NCBI GenBank assembly: GCA_964418125.1
Contig: CAYQKY010000021.1
Location: forward strand, 14,411 to 78,410
DNA length: 64,000 bases
Reading direction: 5' to 3'
DNA from: JACJXW01 sp964418125
GTDB lineage: Bacteria; Bacteroidota; Bacteroidia; Chitinophagales; Saprospiraceae
The first letter of the stretch is position 1. Each line of letters begins with the position of its first letter. The notes beneath the pieces were generated by a model. That model saw nothing but the letters and a program-made list of their open reading frames with translations, was not told the DNA's origin and ran no database searches. Below, in pieces: positions 1 to 8,060 of the stretch. The translations under genes and the position numbers were made by a program.

Positions 1-880
1 AGTAGAGCTCGCCGTAGATGTCGTCTTCGATGAGGGGGATGCCGCGCTGGGCAAGCATGCGCGCCAGGCGCTCCTTGCGTTCGTCGGGCATGCAGGCGCC
101 GGTGGGGTTGTTGAAATTGGGAACGAAGAGGCAGGCGGCGACGGGCACCCGCCCCAGAGCGCCTTCCAGGTAATCGAGATCGATGCCGCTTTCGGGGTGG
201 ACGGGCACTTCCAGGGCCTTCAGCCCGTGGCTGTGCAACACCATAGATACACCGAAATAACCGGGAGCCTCGATCACGACCGTATCGCCGGGCCGGGTGA
301 GGGCCTGCAGGCAAAGCGACAGGGCCTCCATACAGCCCTGGGTAGTGATGACCTCATCCGGCGCCGCGCTGCCGCCCCAGTTGAAGGACAGGCGCGCCAG
401 TTGCTGCCGCAGGCGGGGGTTGCCCTGAATATCGTCGTACTGGATGCAGCTGTTGGCGTCCTCGCGCAGGGCTTCCATCATCGACTTGTTGAGCTTGGCC
501 TCGGGCAGGTGCTCCAGGGCGGGCGCCGCCACCGACAGGCGGACAATACCTGCTGAGGTCAGGTTGCGGTACACTTCCCGGATCATTTCGTCGACGCTGA
601 TGTCCTTCGGCGGCGGCGGCCGGCGCTCCACCAAGGGCGCCCGGGGCAGTTCCTGGGGCGAAAATCGCACGTAGTAGCCCGACTTGGGGCGCGCCTCCAC
701 CAGGCCCTTCTTCTCCAGTTCGCTGTAGGCCTTGAAGGCCGTGCTCATGCTGATGCCCTGTTCCTCGCTCAAAGCCCGCACAGAAGGCAGCTTATCGCCG
801 GTGCGCAACACCCCGTTCCCGATCATCTCCTCCAGGCGCTCCGCCACCTGGCTGTACAGAAAGCCATTATTGCTGTCCAT
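1..880 (-). CDS. MocR-type PLP-dependent transcriptional regulator (partial, 3' end cut)
   Basis: Reading leftward from an ATG at 880 the protein starts MDSNNGFLYSQVAERLEEM and continues as a GntR-type winged helix-turn-helix (residues about 1-75, with LPSVRALSEEQGISMST as the recognition region). A linker follows, then an aminotransferase class I/II fold that runs off the window at base 1, so only about 293 residues are present. This order is the MocR/PdxR architecture, in which the aminotransferase domain senses a PLP-linked effector instead of catalysing a pathway reaction. MocR proteins usually act on their own or a divergent promoter, and the GNAT gene at 1071 is divergent. The effector and the C-terminal active-site lysine cannot be judged from this fragment. 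Confidence 0.88.
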   Translation of the reverse strand, partial: MDSNNGFLYSQVAERLEEMIGNGVLRTGDKLPSVRALSEEQGISMSTAFKAYSELEKKGLVEARPKSGYYVRFSPQELPRAPLVERRPPPPKDISVDEMIREVYRNLTSAGIVRLSVAAPALEHLPEAKLNKSMMEALREDANSCIQYDDIQGNPRLRQQLARLSFNWGGSAAPDEVITTQGCMEALSLCLQALTRPGDTVVIEAPGYFGVSMVLHSHGLKALEVPVHPESGIDLDYLEGALGRVPVAACLFVPNFNNPTGACMPDERKERLARMLAQRGIPLIEDDIYGELY

Positions 881-882
881 AA

Positions 883-961
883 CATCTGTTATGCCTAAAA
901 AACAAAAATCTGCATCTGTTTTGCTTTTTCAAATGTAGGGATATTTGTGGGGGAAAGCAAG
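883..961 (-). promoter_or_regulatory. Promoter of the MocR gene with two direct repeats (candidate autoregulatory operator)
   Basis: On the minus strand TACATTTG (937-930) matches the Bacteroidota -7 consensus TAnnTTTG, with CTTG (961-958) about 20 bases upstream as a -33 element. Just downstream lie two copies of GCAWAACAGATG, at 924-913 and 894-883, spaced exactly 30 bp, about three helical turns on one DNA face. The second copy abuts the start codon. MocR dimers are known to bind direct repeats, so autorepression is a reasonable inference. Confidence 0.5.
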
Positions 962-1070
962 AACGAAGTGGGAAGGGGGAAGGACGGGGAGCCAAATTGC
1001 GATTTCCGCCTTCCGCTTTCCACCTTGAAATCACCCGGCATTTTTTGAGATCACCCAAAACTGGAACACC

Positions 1071-1553
1071 ATGTCACCTATTGAGATCCTCGGCTACCGC
1101 CCGGAGTGGCGGCATTATTTCGAACAGTTCAACAAAGCCTGGCTGGAAGAGTACTTCAGCGTAGAGCCCATCGACCGCTGGGTGCTCGAAAACCCGGAAG
1201 AGGCCATCCTGAAGGACGGAGGAACGATCCTCTTCGCCCGCCTGGAAGAGCGCATCATCGGGGCCGTCGCTCTGAAGTACAACGAGGACGGCGCCCTGGA
1301 GCTTATCAAGATGGCCGTCGACAAGCCCTACCGGGGGCGGGGAGCAGGCACAAAGCTTTGCCAGGCCGCCATCCGCCGGGCAACGGAAATGGGCGCACCC
1401 AGGCTCATCCTCTATTCCCAAACCAAACTGCCGGCAGCCATTGCGATCTACCGCAAGCTGGGCTTCCGGGAAATTCCACTGGATCCGGGCGCTTATGAGC
1501 GGGCGAATATTAAGATGGAACTGGGGCTGAAGGCGGTGCGGCAAAGCGGTTGA
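1071..1553 (+). CDS. GNAT family N-acetyltransferase
   Basis: This 160-residue protein has the size and fold signature of a single-domain GNAT acetyltransferase. Residues 88-93 (RGRGAG) form the acetyl-CoA pyrophosphate-binding motif Q/RxxGxG/A. The preceding strand (GALELIKMAV) and the later FREIPLDPG region near the C-terminus match motifs A and B. It would transfer an acetyl group from acetyl-CoA to an amine, but the substrate cannot be read from sequence. The ATG at 1071 is the only good start. It is divergent from the MocR regulator, which may control it. Confidence 0.85.
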   Translation: MSPIEILGYRPEWRHYFEQFNKAWLEEYFSVEPIDRWVLENPEEAILKDGGTILFARLEERIIGAVALKYNEDGALELIKMAVDKPYRGRGAGTKLCQAAIRRATEMGAPRLILYSQTKLPAAIAIYRKLGFREIPLDPGAYERANIKMELGLKAVRQSG

Positions 1554-1573
1554 GTTGTTGAAGTCATAGGTAT

Positions 1574-1720
1574 CTCAACCTGCCGGGTTTAAAGTAAGCC
1601 CCCGTAAGACCGAACCCGGCAGTGTTTATCGAAGACGTGCAGGGGCTTGACAGGAAGGCCTCTGACAAACGCTGCCGGGTTTAGCCACCCGTATTCTCCC
1701 CGCAAACCTGGCAGGTTGAG
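1574..1720. repeat. 147-bp intergenic element with 17-bp terminal inverted repeats
   Basis: CTCAACCTGCCGGGTTT at 1574-1590 is inverted at 1704-1720 (AAACCTGGCAGGTTGAG) with one mismatch. Inside, CTGCCGGGTT (1580-1589) is inverted as AACCCGGCAG (1613-1622) and repeated directly at 1672-1681. The nested arms could form alternative hairpins in the leader of the ilvE gene. It may be a REP/MITE-like element. I see no leader peptide rich in branched-chain codons here. Confidence 0.55.
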
Positions 1721-1752
1721 CGGTTTCCAATAAAAAAATCAAATTCATATAT

Positions 1753-2823
1753 ATGCATACCACAACCAGCATTCCCATCCACCGCACCGCCGAGTCCCGC
1801 CTTCCGGGGCTGGACATCAACAACCTGCCCTTTGGCAAGGCGCCCACCGACCACCTCTTCATTGCCCGCTACGCCGGCGGAGAATGGAGGGAGGCCCGCA
1901 TTGAGCCCTTCCGCAAGCTAACCCTCAGTCCTTTTGCCCTCTGTTTCCACTATGGGCAAACCGTATTCGAAGGCATGAAGGCTTTCCGCATGGAAGATGG
2001 CAATATTTCCATATTCCGCCTGGAGAAGCACCACCAGCGCTTCAACCGCTCCCTGCACCGCATGGCCATGCCCGCCGTCCCCTACGAATTGTTCCGGGAA
2101 GGCCTGCGGCAACTCATCGAACTGGACCAGCAGTGGGCGCCCTCCGGGAAAGACACCTCCCTCTACATCCGCCCCTTCGTGATCGCCACCGAGGAACGGC
2201 TGGGCGTGAAGATCTCGGACGAGTATCTCTTCCTGATCGTTTGCACGCCGGTGGGCCCCTACTACGCACGGCCGCTGCGGGTGAAAGTAGAAACGGAGTT
2301 CATTCGGGCGGCGGACGGCGGCACGGGGTACGCCAAGTGCGGCGGGAACTACGGGGGCGCTTTTCTACCTACCCGAAAAGCGGTAGAAGCAGGCTACGAT
2401 CAGGTGCTGTGGACGGACGCGCAAACCCGCGAGTTCCTCGAAGAATCAGGCACCATGAACGTCATTTTCATTATCGACGGCATTCTGATCACCCCGTCGC
2501 TTGGCGACACCATCCTCGAAGGCGTCACCCGCGATTCCATCCTGCAGCTGGCCCGGGCCCGCGGGCTGGAAGTACAGGAGCGCAAGGTCAGCATCCGGGA
2601 GCTGGAGGCGGCCCTGCGGAGCGATACCCCGGTGGAAGCCTTCGGAGCGGGTACGGCGGCCGTGGTGGCGCCCATCGAGTCCATCGCGATCGGGGAGGAA
2701 ACCTATTCCTGTTATGTGAAGGAGGATGCGGTGATGCATTCGTTCAAAGCAGAGCTGCAGGCGATACGCACAGGTAAGGCGGAGGATGTGTGGGGGTGGA
2801 ATGAGGTAGTCGGTGTCCGGTAG
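1753..2823 (+). CDS. ilvE: Branched-chain amino acid aminotransferase
   Basis: This is a 356-residue fold-type IV PLP aminotransferase that interconverts leucine, isoleucine and valine with their 2-oxo acids using glutamate/2-oxoglutarate in the cytoplasm. Its length and layout fit the type II (eukaryote-like) BCAT group. The Schiff-base lysine is K195 in GYAKCGGNYGG, and EESGTMNVIFI, GDTILEGVTRDSILQLA and FGAGTAAVVAPI are the cofactor and phosphate-binding blocks. The ATG at 1753 gives the expected N-terminus. The gene stands alone between an inverted-repeat element and a truncated DinB fragment. Confidence 0.93.
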   Translation: MHTTTSIPIHRTAESRLPGLDINNLPFGKAPTDHLFIARYAGGEWREARIEPFRKLTLSPFALCFHYGQTVFEGMKAFRMEDGNISIFRLEKHHQRFNRSLHRMAMPAVPYELFREGLRQLIELDQQWAPSGKDTSLYIRPFVIATEERLGVKISDEYLFLIVCTPVGPYYARPLRVKVETEFIRAADGGTGYAKCGGNYGGAFLPTRKAVEAGYDQVLWTDAQTREFLEESGTMNVIFIIDGILITPSLGDTILEGVTRDSILQLARARGLEVQERKVSIRELEAALRSDTPVEAFGAGTAAVVAPIESIAIGEETYSCYVKEDAVMHSFKAELQAIRTGKAEDVWGWNEVVGVR

Positions 2824-2864
2824 GGGACGGCTGTTGGCGGTTTAGGCTTCTGAAAAATATAGAC

Positions 2865-3080
2865 ATGGAAATCACCGGCATCTCCTCCTTTCTCGACTAT
2901 TACTCCAGCATCCGGGCGCGCACCGAGCGGCTCCTCTCTGTTGTGCCGCCCGACAAGCTGGAATATACTTACAAGGCCGGCAAATTCACCATTGCCGATC
3001 AGATCCGGCATATTGCGGCCATCGAACGGTACATGTTCGGGGAGACGCTGGCCGGCAGGCCCAGCCGGTATAAGGCCTAA
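2865..3080 (+). pseudogene. Truncated DinB-like gene fragment
   Basis: The 71-residue product matches the first part of DinB/YfiT-like four-helix bundle proteins (FTIADQIRHIAAIERYMFGE, with the first metal-ligand histidine in IRHI). These are normally about 160-170 residues with three histidine ligands. The frame stops after PSRYKA, leaving no helices 3-4 and no further ligands. The convergent glycosyltransferase gene ends only 9 bases away, so the rest was probably lost in a rearrangement. A functional mini-protein cannot be excluded. Confidence 0.6.
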
Positions 3081-3089
3081 GAGCATGCT

Positions 3090-4649
3090 CTAACGGTACT
3101 TCACCACCCCATATACTTCCTCATCATAAGGTATCTCATACAGAACTTCCTCTCCTGGAAACTGCTCCGGCAAGGCAATGTAATAAGCTCCCTTTTCCAG
3201 CTCGTAATTGCGCCGCAGCGTCTTCCCCCGGATCTGGTTGAGGTAGAAAATGGCGGAGAAGGATATACGCGCGTCCTGGTATAAATATAATGGCGTATCT
3301 CCAACGATCTCATCCACCGCATGGGCGATCTCGATGTCCACCTGGGCGTCGCTCTCGTACGCTCTCTGAGGCAAGACGGTAAAGTCGAACAGCAGTCGGG
3401 CAATGGCGGTGGCCAGGATCAGCAATATCAGCGTCCGTTGCGGTTGGCGCAGGTAGAAGTAGAATACCGCCGCACCTGCCAGGAAGCCGGCGATCGCCAG
3501 CGGCCAGCGGTAATTCAGAAAACCCAGCCCCGGAATGAAGGGGATGGCAAGGCTGCCCAGGGCTACGGCGCCGATCAGGATGCCGCTCAGGATGCGAAAG
3601 GCCCCAAACCGCCAGGCTTCCACCTCATCCCGGTGCTGATATGCGTACAGGCCGATCATCAGCAGGAAGGGGTACAACATATAAATATACCGCTGCCGGG
3701 CGCCGGGAGATACCCAGTACGGCAGGATGTTCACCAGGAACATCAGCGCGGCGAAGGTAAGCAGCTTATTACGCAGCAGCAGGCCACGCAAGTCTTTCCG
3801 GATGGCAAAGAGCAGCAGCAGGCCGCCGGGCAGCAGGTCCTTTATCGTATCCAGAGGAAACATTAACAGGTGCTCCAGTAGCTTGAACAGGCCGTTCTCC
3901 GCCACCGTGCGCTCGCTCGACTCGGCCACCATCATCTGCAGGTAGTTGCTGATGTCGTTGTACTGATGGTAGGCCAGCAGGTAACCGCCCACCAGGGCGC
4001 AGTACACCAGGATACCCGCCAGGTGAGCCAGTGACAACAGGCGTTTCCACTCCCTTACCCACCACAGCCAGGCCAGTACCGACAACCCCAGGAACAATAT
4101 CGAGGGCAGGCCCTTGGTCAGCGTGCCCACCGCTGCCAGTGCATATGTAACGGTAAACATCAGCCCGTACCTCCCCTGCTGCTGAAAGTGGAACAGGGCG
4201 GCAAAGCCGGCGAAGGTGACGAAAGTGTAAAACAGGTCGATTTCTCCCAGCAGGGAAAAGTAAAAATACAGCCCCCCGCTGATAGGGAACAGCAGGGCGG
4301 ACAACCATCCGAATTCCGCATTGACGTACCGGCGCCCCAGTACGAAGAGCAGCAGAGCAGTGAGAATTATGGACAATACCGTCGGCAGGCGCAACGCCCA
4401 GGCCGAATAAGCTCCCATCACCTTCGCACTGGCCCATACCACCCAGTTGAAAACCGGCGGTTTTTTGTAATAGAACTCACCAAACTGGGTCGGAACGATG
4501 AAGTTGCCGTTCTCCTCCATCTCCATGGCGATGGTGGCCCGGCGCGGCTCCTCCAGATAGACGGGCTGCACGCCAAGGTTGAGGAAGAGGCTGAGGAGGG
4601 CCAGGAGGGTGGCCAGCAGGTGTATTCGTGTAAAAGTGTATTGGTGCAT
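3090..4649 (-). CDS. ArnT/PMT-like family glycosyltransferase, multi-spanning membrane protein
   Basis: This 519-residue protein has about a dozen hydrophobic segments. Its N-terminal periplasmic loop has the ArnT/PMT (GT-C fold) signature: VYLEEPRRATIAMEMEENGN, then FYYKKPPVFNWVVW, matching the catalytic acid and the 'YxKPPL' substrate-lipid motif. Such enzymes move a sugar from a polyprenyl-phosphate carrier to lipid A, protein or glycan at the outer face of the inner membrane. The acceptor is unknown. The ATG at 4649 lies inside a degenerate intergenic phrase (gtgcattcgtgtattcg, 4623-4660), so the first residues may derive from that repeat, but no better start exists. Confidence 0.82.
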   Translation of the reverse strand: MHQYTFTRIHLLATLLALLSLFLNLGVQPVYLEEPRRATIAMEMEENGNFIVPTQFGEFYYKKPPVFNWVVWASAKVMGAYSAWALRLPTVLSIILTALLLFVLGRRYVNAEFGWLSALLFPISGGLYFYFSLLGEIDLFYTFVTFAGFAALFHFQQQGRYGLMFTVTYALAAVGTLTKGLPSILFLGLSVLAWLWWVREWKRLLSLAHLAGILVYCALVGGYLLAYHQYNDISNYLQMMVAESSERTVAENGLFKLLEHLLMFPLDTIKDLLPGGLLLLFAIRKDLRGLLLRNKLLTFAALMFLVNILPYWVSPGARQRYIYMLYPFLLMIGLYAYQHRDEVEAWRFGAFRILSGILIGAVALGSLAIPFIPGLGFLNYRWPLAIAGFLAGAAVFYFYLRQPQRTLILLILATAIARLLFDFTVLPQRAYESDAQVDIEIAHAVDEIVGDTPLYLYQDARISFSAIFYLNQIRGKTLRRNYELEKGAYYIALPEQFPGEEVLYEIPYDEEVYGVVKYR

Positions 4650-5017
4650 TCGTGTATTCGGTGAACCGGCGTTTTGCGGGCGTAAGATAACCAGAAATTA
4701 CATAGAATGGGAGGGGATGGCGGCGAATAGGTGGGCGCCACAGTGAAACAGGAGAACCTGAAAACCTTCAAACTTCCTTTTGTTAAGGAAGCTTTGTTTT
4801 TCTATGGTGCAGGCCCCTTTCGCCCTCTTTCCGCCGCCCCCAGCGAGACAATGTTCTGACTTACTCCCTGCCTGCCAGGCCGCCAAGGCTTGCCTGGCGG
4901 GTAGGCAGGCGCCAGTCGCTTCGCTCGTGTCGCAATTCCGACTTCCGATTTTGAGGCGCAGATTGCACCTATAGGCCTTCCGGTTTCCGGCTTTACCCCA
5001 GGGCCGTCCAAAGCCCA
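4650..5017. other. Intergenic spacer with hairpins, no gene seen
   Basis: These 368 bases hold a strong GC-rich imperfect hairpin at about 4867-4909 (CCTGCCTGCCAGGC against GCCTGGCGGGTAGGCAGG) and a small one at 4773-4791 (CTTCCTT/AAGGAAG). Near 4934-4990 are short TTCCGA-type phrases also seen in other spacers. The hairpins probably end the transcript of the upstream minus-strand gene at 5018. The promoter of the glycosyltransferase must also lie here. Confidence 0.4.
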
Positions 5018-6892
5018 CTATTCCTTCATCACCATCCGCACCACCTGCACTTCTCCACCATAACGAAGGCCGCACCAGTAAACCCCGGAAGGCAAATACC
5101 CGATAGCGGCGGAAAGCCGGTGGTTTCCGGCAGGCAGGCTACCATTGAAAACCTCCTGAACCCGCCGGCCCCGGGTATCCAGCAGGACGATCTCCACCCG
5201 CTCTTGCGAGGGAAGCCCCAACTCCAGTTGAAGGTTGTCTTTGGCAGGTACCGGATAGAGCCGAAGGGAGGGAGCATCAGCTTCCTGCATTTCCGTTCCA
5301 ACGATCGGCTCTGAAGAAATATAGAAGGGCGCCATATCCATTGCTGTAATGTACCGCCCTCCGAGCGCGAAAAAGCGGACTGTCACCGCCGCCGGGGCTG
5401 GCACCTGGTCTTTCACCACCCCATTCTGGGTGTACAGCCCGTCGCCGGCAGCCACGTCGCCCCCCTGCGTGCCGTCGTCAAAGAGGGGATATTTAAAGGC
5501 CAGGCCTTCCACCGCCAACGCCCGGAAATGGTACAGGCCATCGATAAGGGTGTTGAAAAGGACGGCCTGAATAGGCTCTGCCCCGGGGCTGGCCCCTACC
5601 GTAAAAGTAGCCGTGGAGGAACCATCATCGAGTACGTAGCCGGGCGAGGCGGCAACCTGTCCGATGAGGGGATAGGCGGCAGGGATAGAATCCGGGTTCA
5701 CTTCCGCCAGGAAGAGTTGTTGCTGATCGCTGATGATGTCGTCATCGTAGAAGGCCAGCCGCGTACCGGTAGGCGCAAGGGCGGGCCATCGCGATTCAAA
5801 CCAGTTGAGGGGGAAAGTATGTTCCAGCAGGATGGGAGAAAAGGCCCGGTTGCTGTCAATTTCAAGAAGGAGAGGGTATTTGGTGTTGCTCACCGTCCCT
5901 TCCACCATGGCCATCAGCCCGGCGGAATCCAGCTGCACGGGGGAGCTGCTGTGCAGGGGTTGTTCTTCAAAACGGGTGGCGCCGGTAGCCATGTCCATCA
6001 CCGCCAGGCGATGATCGGAAGTACCCGGCAGGCGCCGCAGCCAGGCCAGCCGCTTACCGTCGAGGCTGAGGCTTATCGGTTGTGCGTCGTTGTTCGAAGG
6101 CGGGCCGATAGCCGATAGAACCTCCAACCCTCCCCCACCGTCAAACCCGACGATGTGGCCGTACTCGAAGATATTGTCGGAATCAATATGGGAAGCGAAC
6201 GCTCCTTTTGAGCCGTCGTCCGACATAACGAAGGCCGATTCAAACGCGAGGTTAATGTTGAAGGTAGCGTTGGGGTCGCCCAGCAAGAGCATGGCCACAT
6301 CTTCCGCTGAGAAGAGGCGGGTGAGCCCGCCGCCGTTGCGGCCAACCGTATACAGGCCCGCCGTGGGCCTGCCGCCGGAATTGCTGAAGAAGTAAACAAG
6401 GGAACCATCGTAAGTCAGCTGCGGCGCCAGGCGGATGATCGGGTCGACATCCACCAGGTTGGGATTGGCGTGGGGGATGGTGTCGGCCGCCACCACCCGG
6501 TTGCCGCCGTCAAAATCGGCGATGAATATCTCGCCGGTACCGTCCGTCCAGCAAACGGTAGAGCCATCGCCGCTGATGTCAACGAATGGAGCCCGGCAGG
6601 GGCAGCCCAGGCGGTAGGAGGCGTAGTCGTAGATGAGTTGGAGTTCGGAACCATCGGCATTCATGGTGTACACCTTGCCGGCATTGTCCCGAAAGACAGA
6701 AAAGACAAGGCGCTCTCCATCATTGCTGAATACTGCGGGATGGGGGTTGCTCACATCGGCCTCGCCATTGGAAAAGGCGGTGGCCTGAAAATACAGGATC
6801 GTATCGGTAATGGAAGACAGGGTTTGAGCGGTTAGAGGCCCATAAAGGAACAGCCAGAATAACAGTAAAAGGGATGGATTCTTCAAGTGCAT
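5018..6892 (-). CDS. Secreted PD40/TolB-like beta-propeller protein with T9SS type A sorting domain
   Basis: The 624-residue product begins with a Sec signal peptide (LLLLFWLFLYGPLTAQ) and contains repeats of the WD40-like PD40 type (HPAVFSNDGERLVFSVFRD, ISLSLDGKRLAWLRRL, ALAPTGTRLAFYDDD), giving a propeller over about residues 45-400. A further beta domain follows. The last 75 residues (LRLYPVPAKDNLQLELG to VVRMVMKE) are a T9SS type A sorting domain that directs export across the outer membrane. A propeller of this kind suggests ligand or substrate binding, and no catalytic residues are evident. It stands alone, with about 350 bases of spacer on either side. Confidence 0.8.
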   Translation of the reverse strand: MHLKNPSLLLLFWLFLYGPLTAQTLSSITDTILYFQATAFSNGEADVSNPHPAVFSNDGERLVFSVFRDNAGKVYTMNADGSELQLIYDYASYRLGCPCRAPFVDISGDGSTVCWTDGTGEIFIADFDGGNRVVAADTIPHANPNLVDVDPIIRLAPQLTYDGSLVYFFSNSGGRPTAGLYTVGRNGGGLTRLFSAEDVAMLLLGDPNATFNINLAFESAFVMSDDGSKGAFASHIDSDNIFEYGHIVGFDGGGGLEVLSAIGPPSNNDAQPISLSLDGKRLAWLRRLPGTSDHRLAVMDMATGATRFEEQPLHSSSPVQLDSAGLMAMVEGTVSNTKYPLLLEIDSNRAFSPILLEHTFPLNWFESRWPALAPTGTRLAFYDDDIISDQQQLFLAEVNPDSIPAAYPLIGQVAASPGYVLDDGSSTATFTVGASPGAEPIQAVLFNTLIDGLYHFRALAVEGLAFKYPLFDDGTQGGDVAAGDGLYTQNGVVKDQVPAPAAVTVRFFALGGRYITAMDMAPFYISSEPIVGTEMQEADAPSLRLYPVPAKDNLQLELGLPSQERVEIVLLDTRGRRVQEVFNGSLPAGNHRLSAAIGYLPSGVYWCGLRYGGEVQVVRMVMKE

Positions 6893-7247
6893 GGCTTTCT
6901 GCTTTTTACTTTACGAAAGGAGGATCAAAAGGATTACCAGAGGTTATACAGGCAGTAAGGAATTTGCACAATCACAAGGGGAAAAGAAAGAGAAAGATAA
7001 GGACCGTAAAGAATGGAGGATAAGCGTGCCGGTTTGGAGCATTAGTGTATCCGGTGAAGCAAAAGAAGGTTATTGGTTGTTTTGGCAGCCCGATGGGGCC
7101 TGGTTATTGGTTGTCAACTCCAGGGGGGGCTAGGGGGTTAACCCAGCCGGTTATTTGTTATTGGTTATTGCCGCCTCCGGAGGCTACCCGCCGAATATTG
7201 GACAGCCCGTACACCGTACACACCCAAAGGCCCCCATCAGCCCGTAA
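6893..7247. other. Intergenic spacer, low-complexity phrases only
   Basis: No convincing gene is seen. The stretch 7062-7170 repeats the phrase GGTTATTGGTTRT and related GTTATTGG units, separated by GC-rich linkers. A TACACCGTACAC phrase near 7210 recurs near 15944-15990. The promoter of the gene at 6892 should lie at the left end. Confidence 0.35.
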
Positions 7248-8060
7248 TCACAACCACCTCTTCAGATAGCCTAATAATGAACGCTCTCCCTGGTTGAGCA
7301 GCATTTTGCGCAGGTGCCGGCCAAAACGGTGGGATACTACCAAAGCTTCTCCATTTTTCAGGATAGCGCTTTTATTCCGGTGGTCGTAGCGGCGCAGGTA
7401 ATGGATGTTCAGGAGGCAGTTTTTACTGATCTGCACGAATTCGGCATTGTCGGCCAGCAGGTCGGTATAATAGCCCAGGTGGCGGGTGGACAACAGGCGT
7501 TCTCCACCCCCGAAATTGACCGCACAAATGCTGCCATCTGCCTGAAAATAAGCCACTCGTTCCAGTTCGATAAACTCAATAACGCCTTTGGGAAGAACGA
7601 TGCCAATGGAAGTAGGAGCGCTCATATTGCCTTTGAGCAGGTCCAGCAGAAACTGCACCTGCCGGCTTTCCGAAAGCCGCTTTTCTCTCTTTTCCAGAAA
7701 ACGTTCTACGGCGCTCTGCAGGGCTTCTTCCGAGACGGGTTTGGTAATGAAGTCCAAACAGGCAAAACGGATGGCCTTGGTGGCGTACTCAAAGCTACCG
7801 TGCGCAGTGACAAAGACAAGCTCGGGCAATTTTTTTCCGTTGCGCAGCAGTTCATCCAGCACTTCGAGTATAGTGCCCTCCTGTAGTTGAATATCCAGGA
7901 ATGCCAGGCTCACCTCCGGGTTTTGCAGCAATCCTTTTGCCTCCTCCAGGGTGGAGGCCACCTGCCGGACTTCCACTTCCTGCGGGATGCGGCCCAGCAA
8001 ATGGCGCATGGTGTCAATATAATCCAATGTATCTTCTACAATACCGACGCAAAGGCTCAT
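7248..8060 (-). CDS. LytTR-family response regulator
   Basis: This 270-residue protein has an N-terminal receiver domain (residues 5-120) with the acidic pocket E9-D10, phospho-acceptor D56 in LAFLDIQ, T85 and K107 in FITKPV. A C-terminal LytTR DNA-binding domain follows (about residues 155-260, with LSTRHLGYYTDLL and FVQISKNCLLNIHYL). LytTR regulators bind direct repeats upstream of target promoters. Its start overlaps the stop of the sensor kinase gene by four bases (ATGA), so the two are translationally coupled and form one two-component system. Targets are unknown. Confidence 0.92.
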   Translation of the reverse strand: MSLCVGIVEDTLDYIDTMRHLLGRIPQEVEVRQVASTLEEAKGLLQNPEVSLAFLDIQLQEGTILEVLDELLRNGKKLPELVFVTAHGSFEYATKAIRFACLDFITKPVSEEALQSAVERFLEKREKRLSESRQVQFLLDLLKGNMSAPTSIGIVLPKGVIEFIELERVAYFQADGSICAVNFGGGERLLSTRHLGYYTDLLADNAEFVQISKNCLLNIHYLRRYDHRNKSAILKNGEALVVSHRFGRHLRKMLLNQGERSLLGYLKRWL

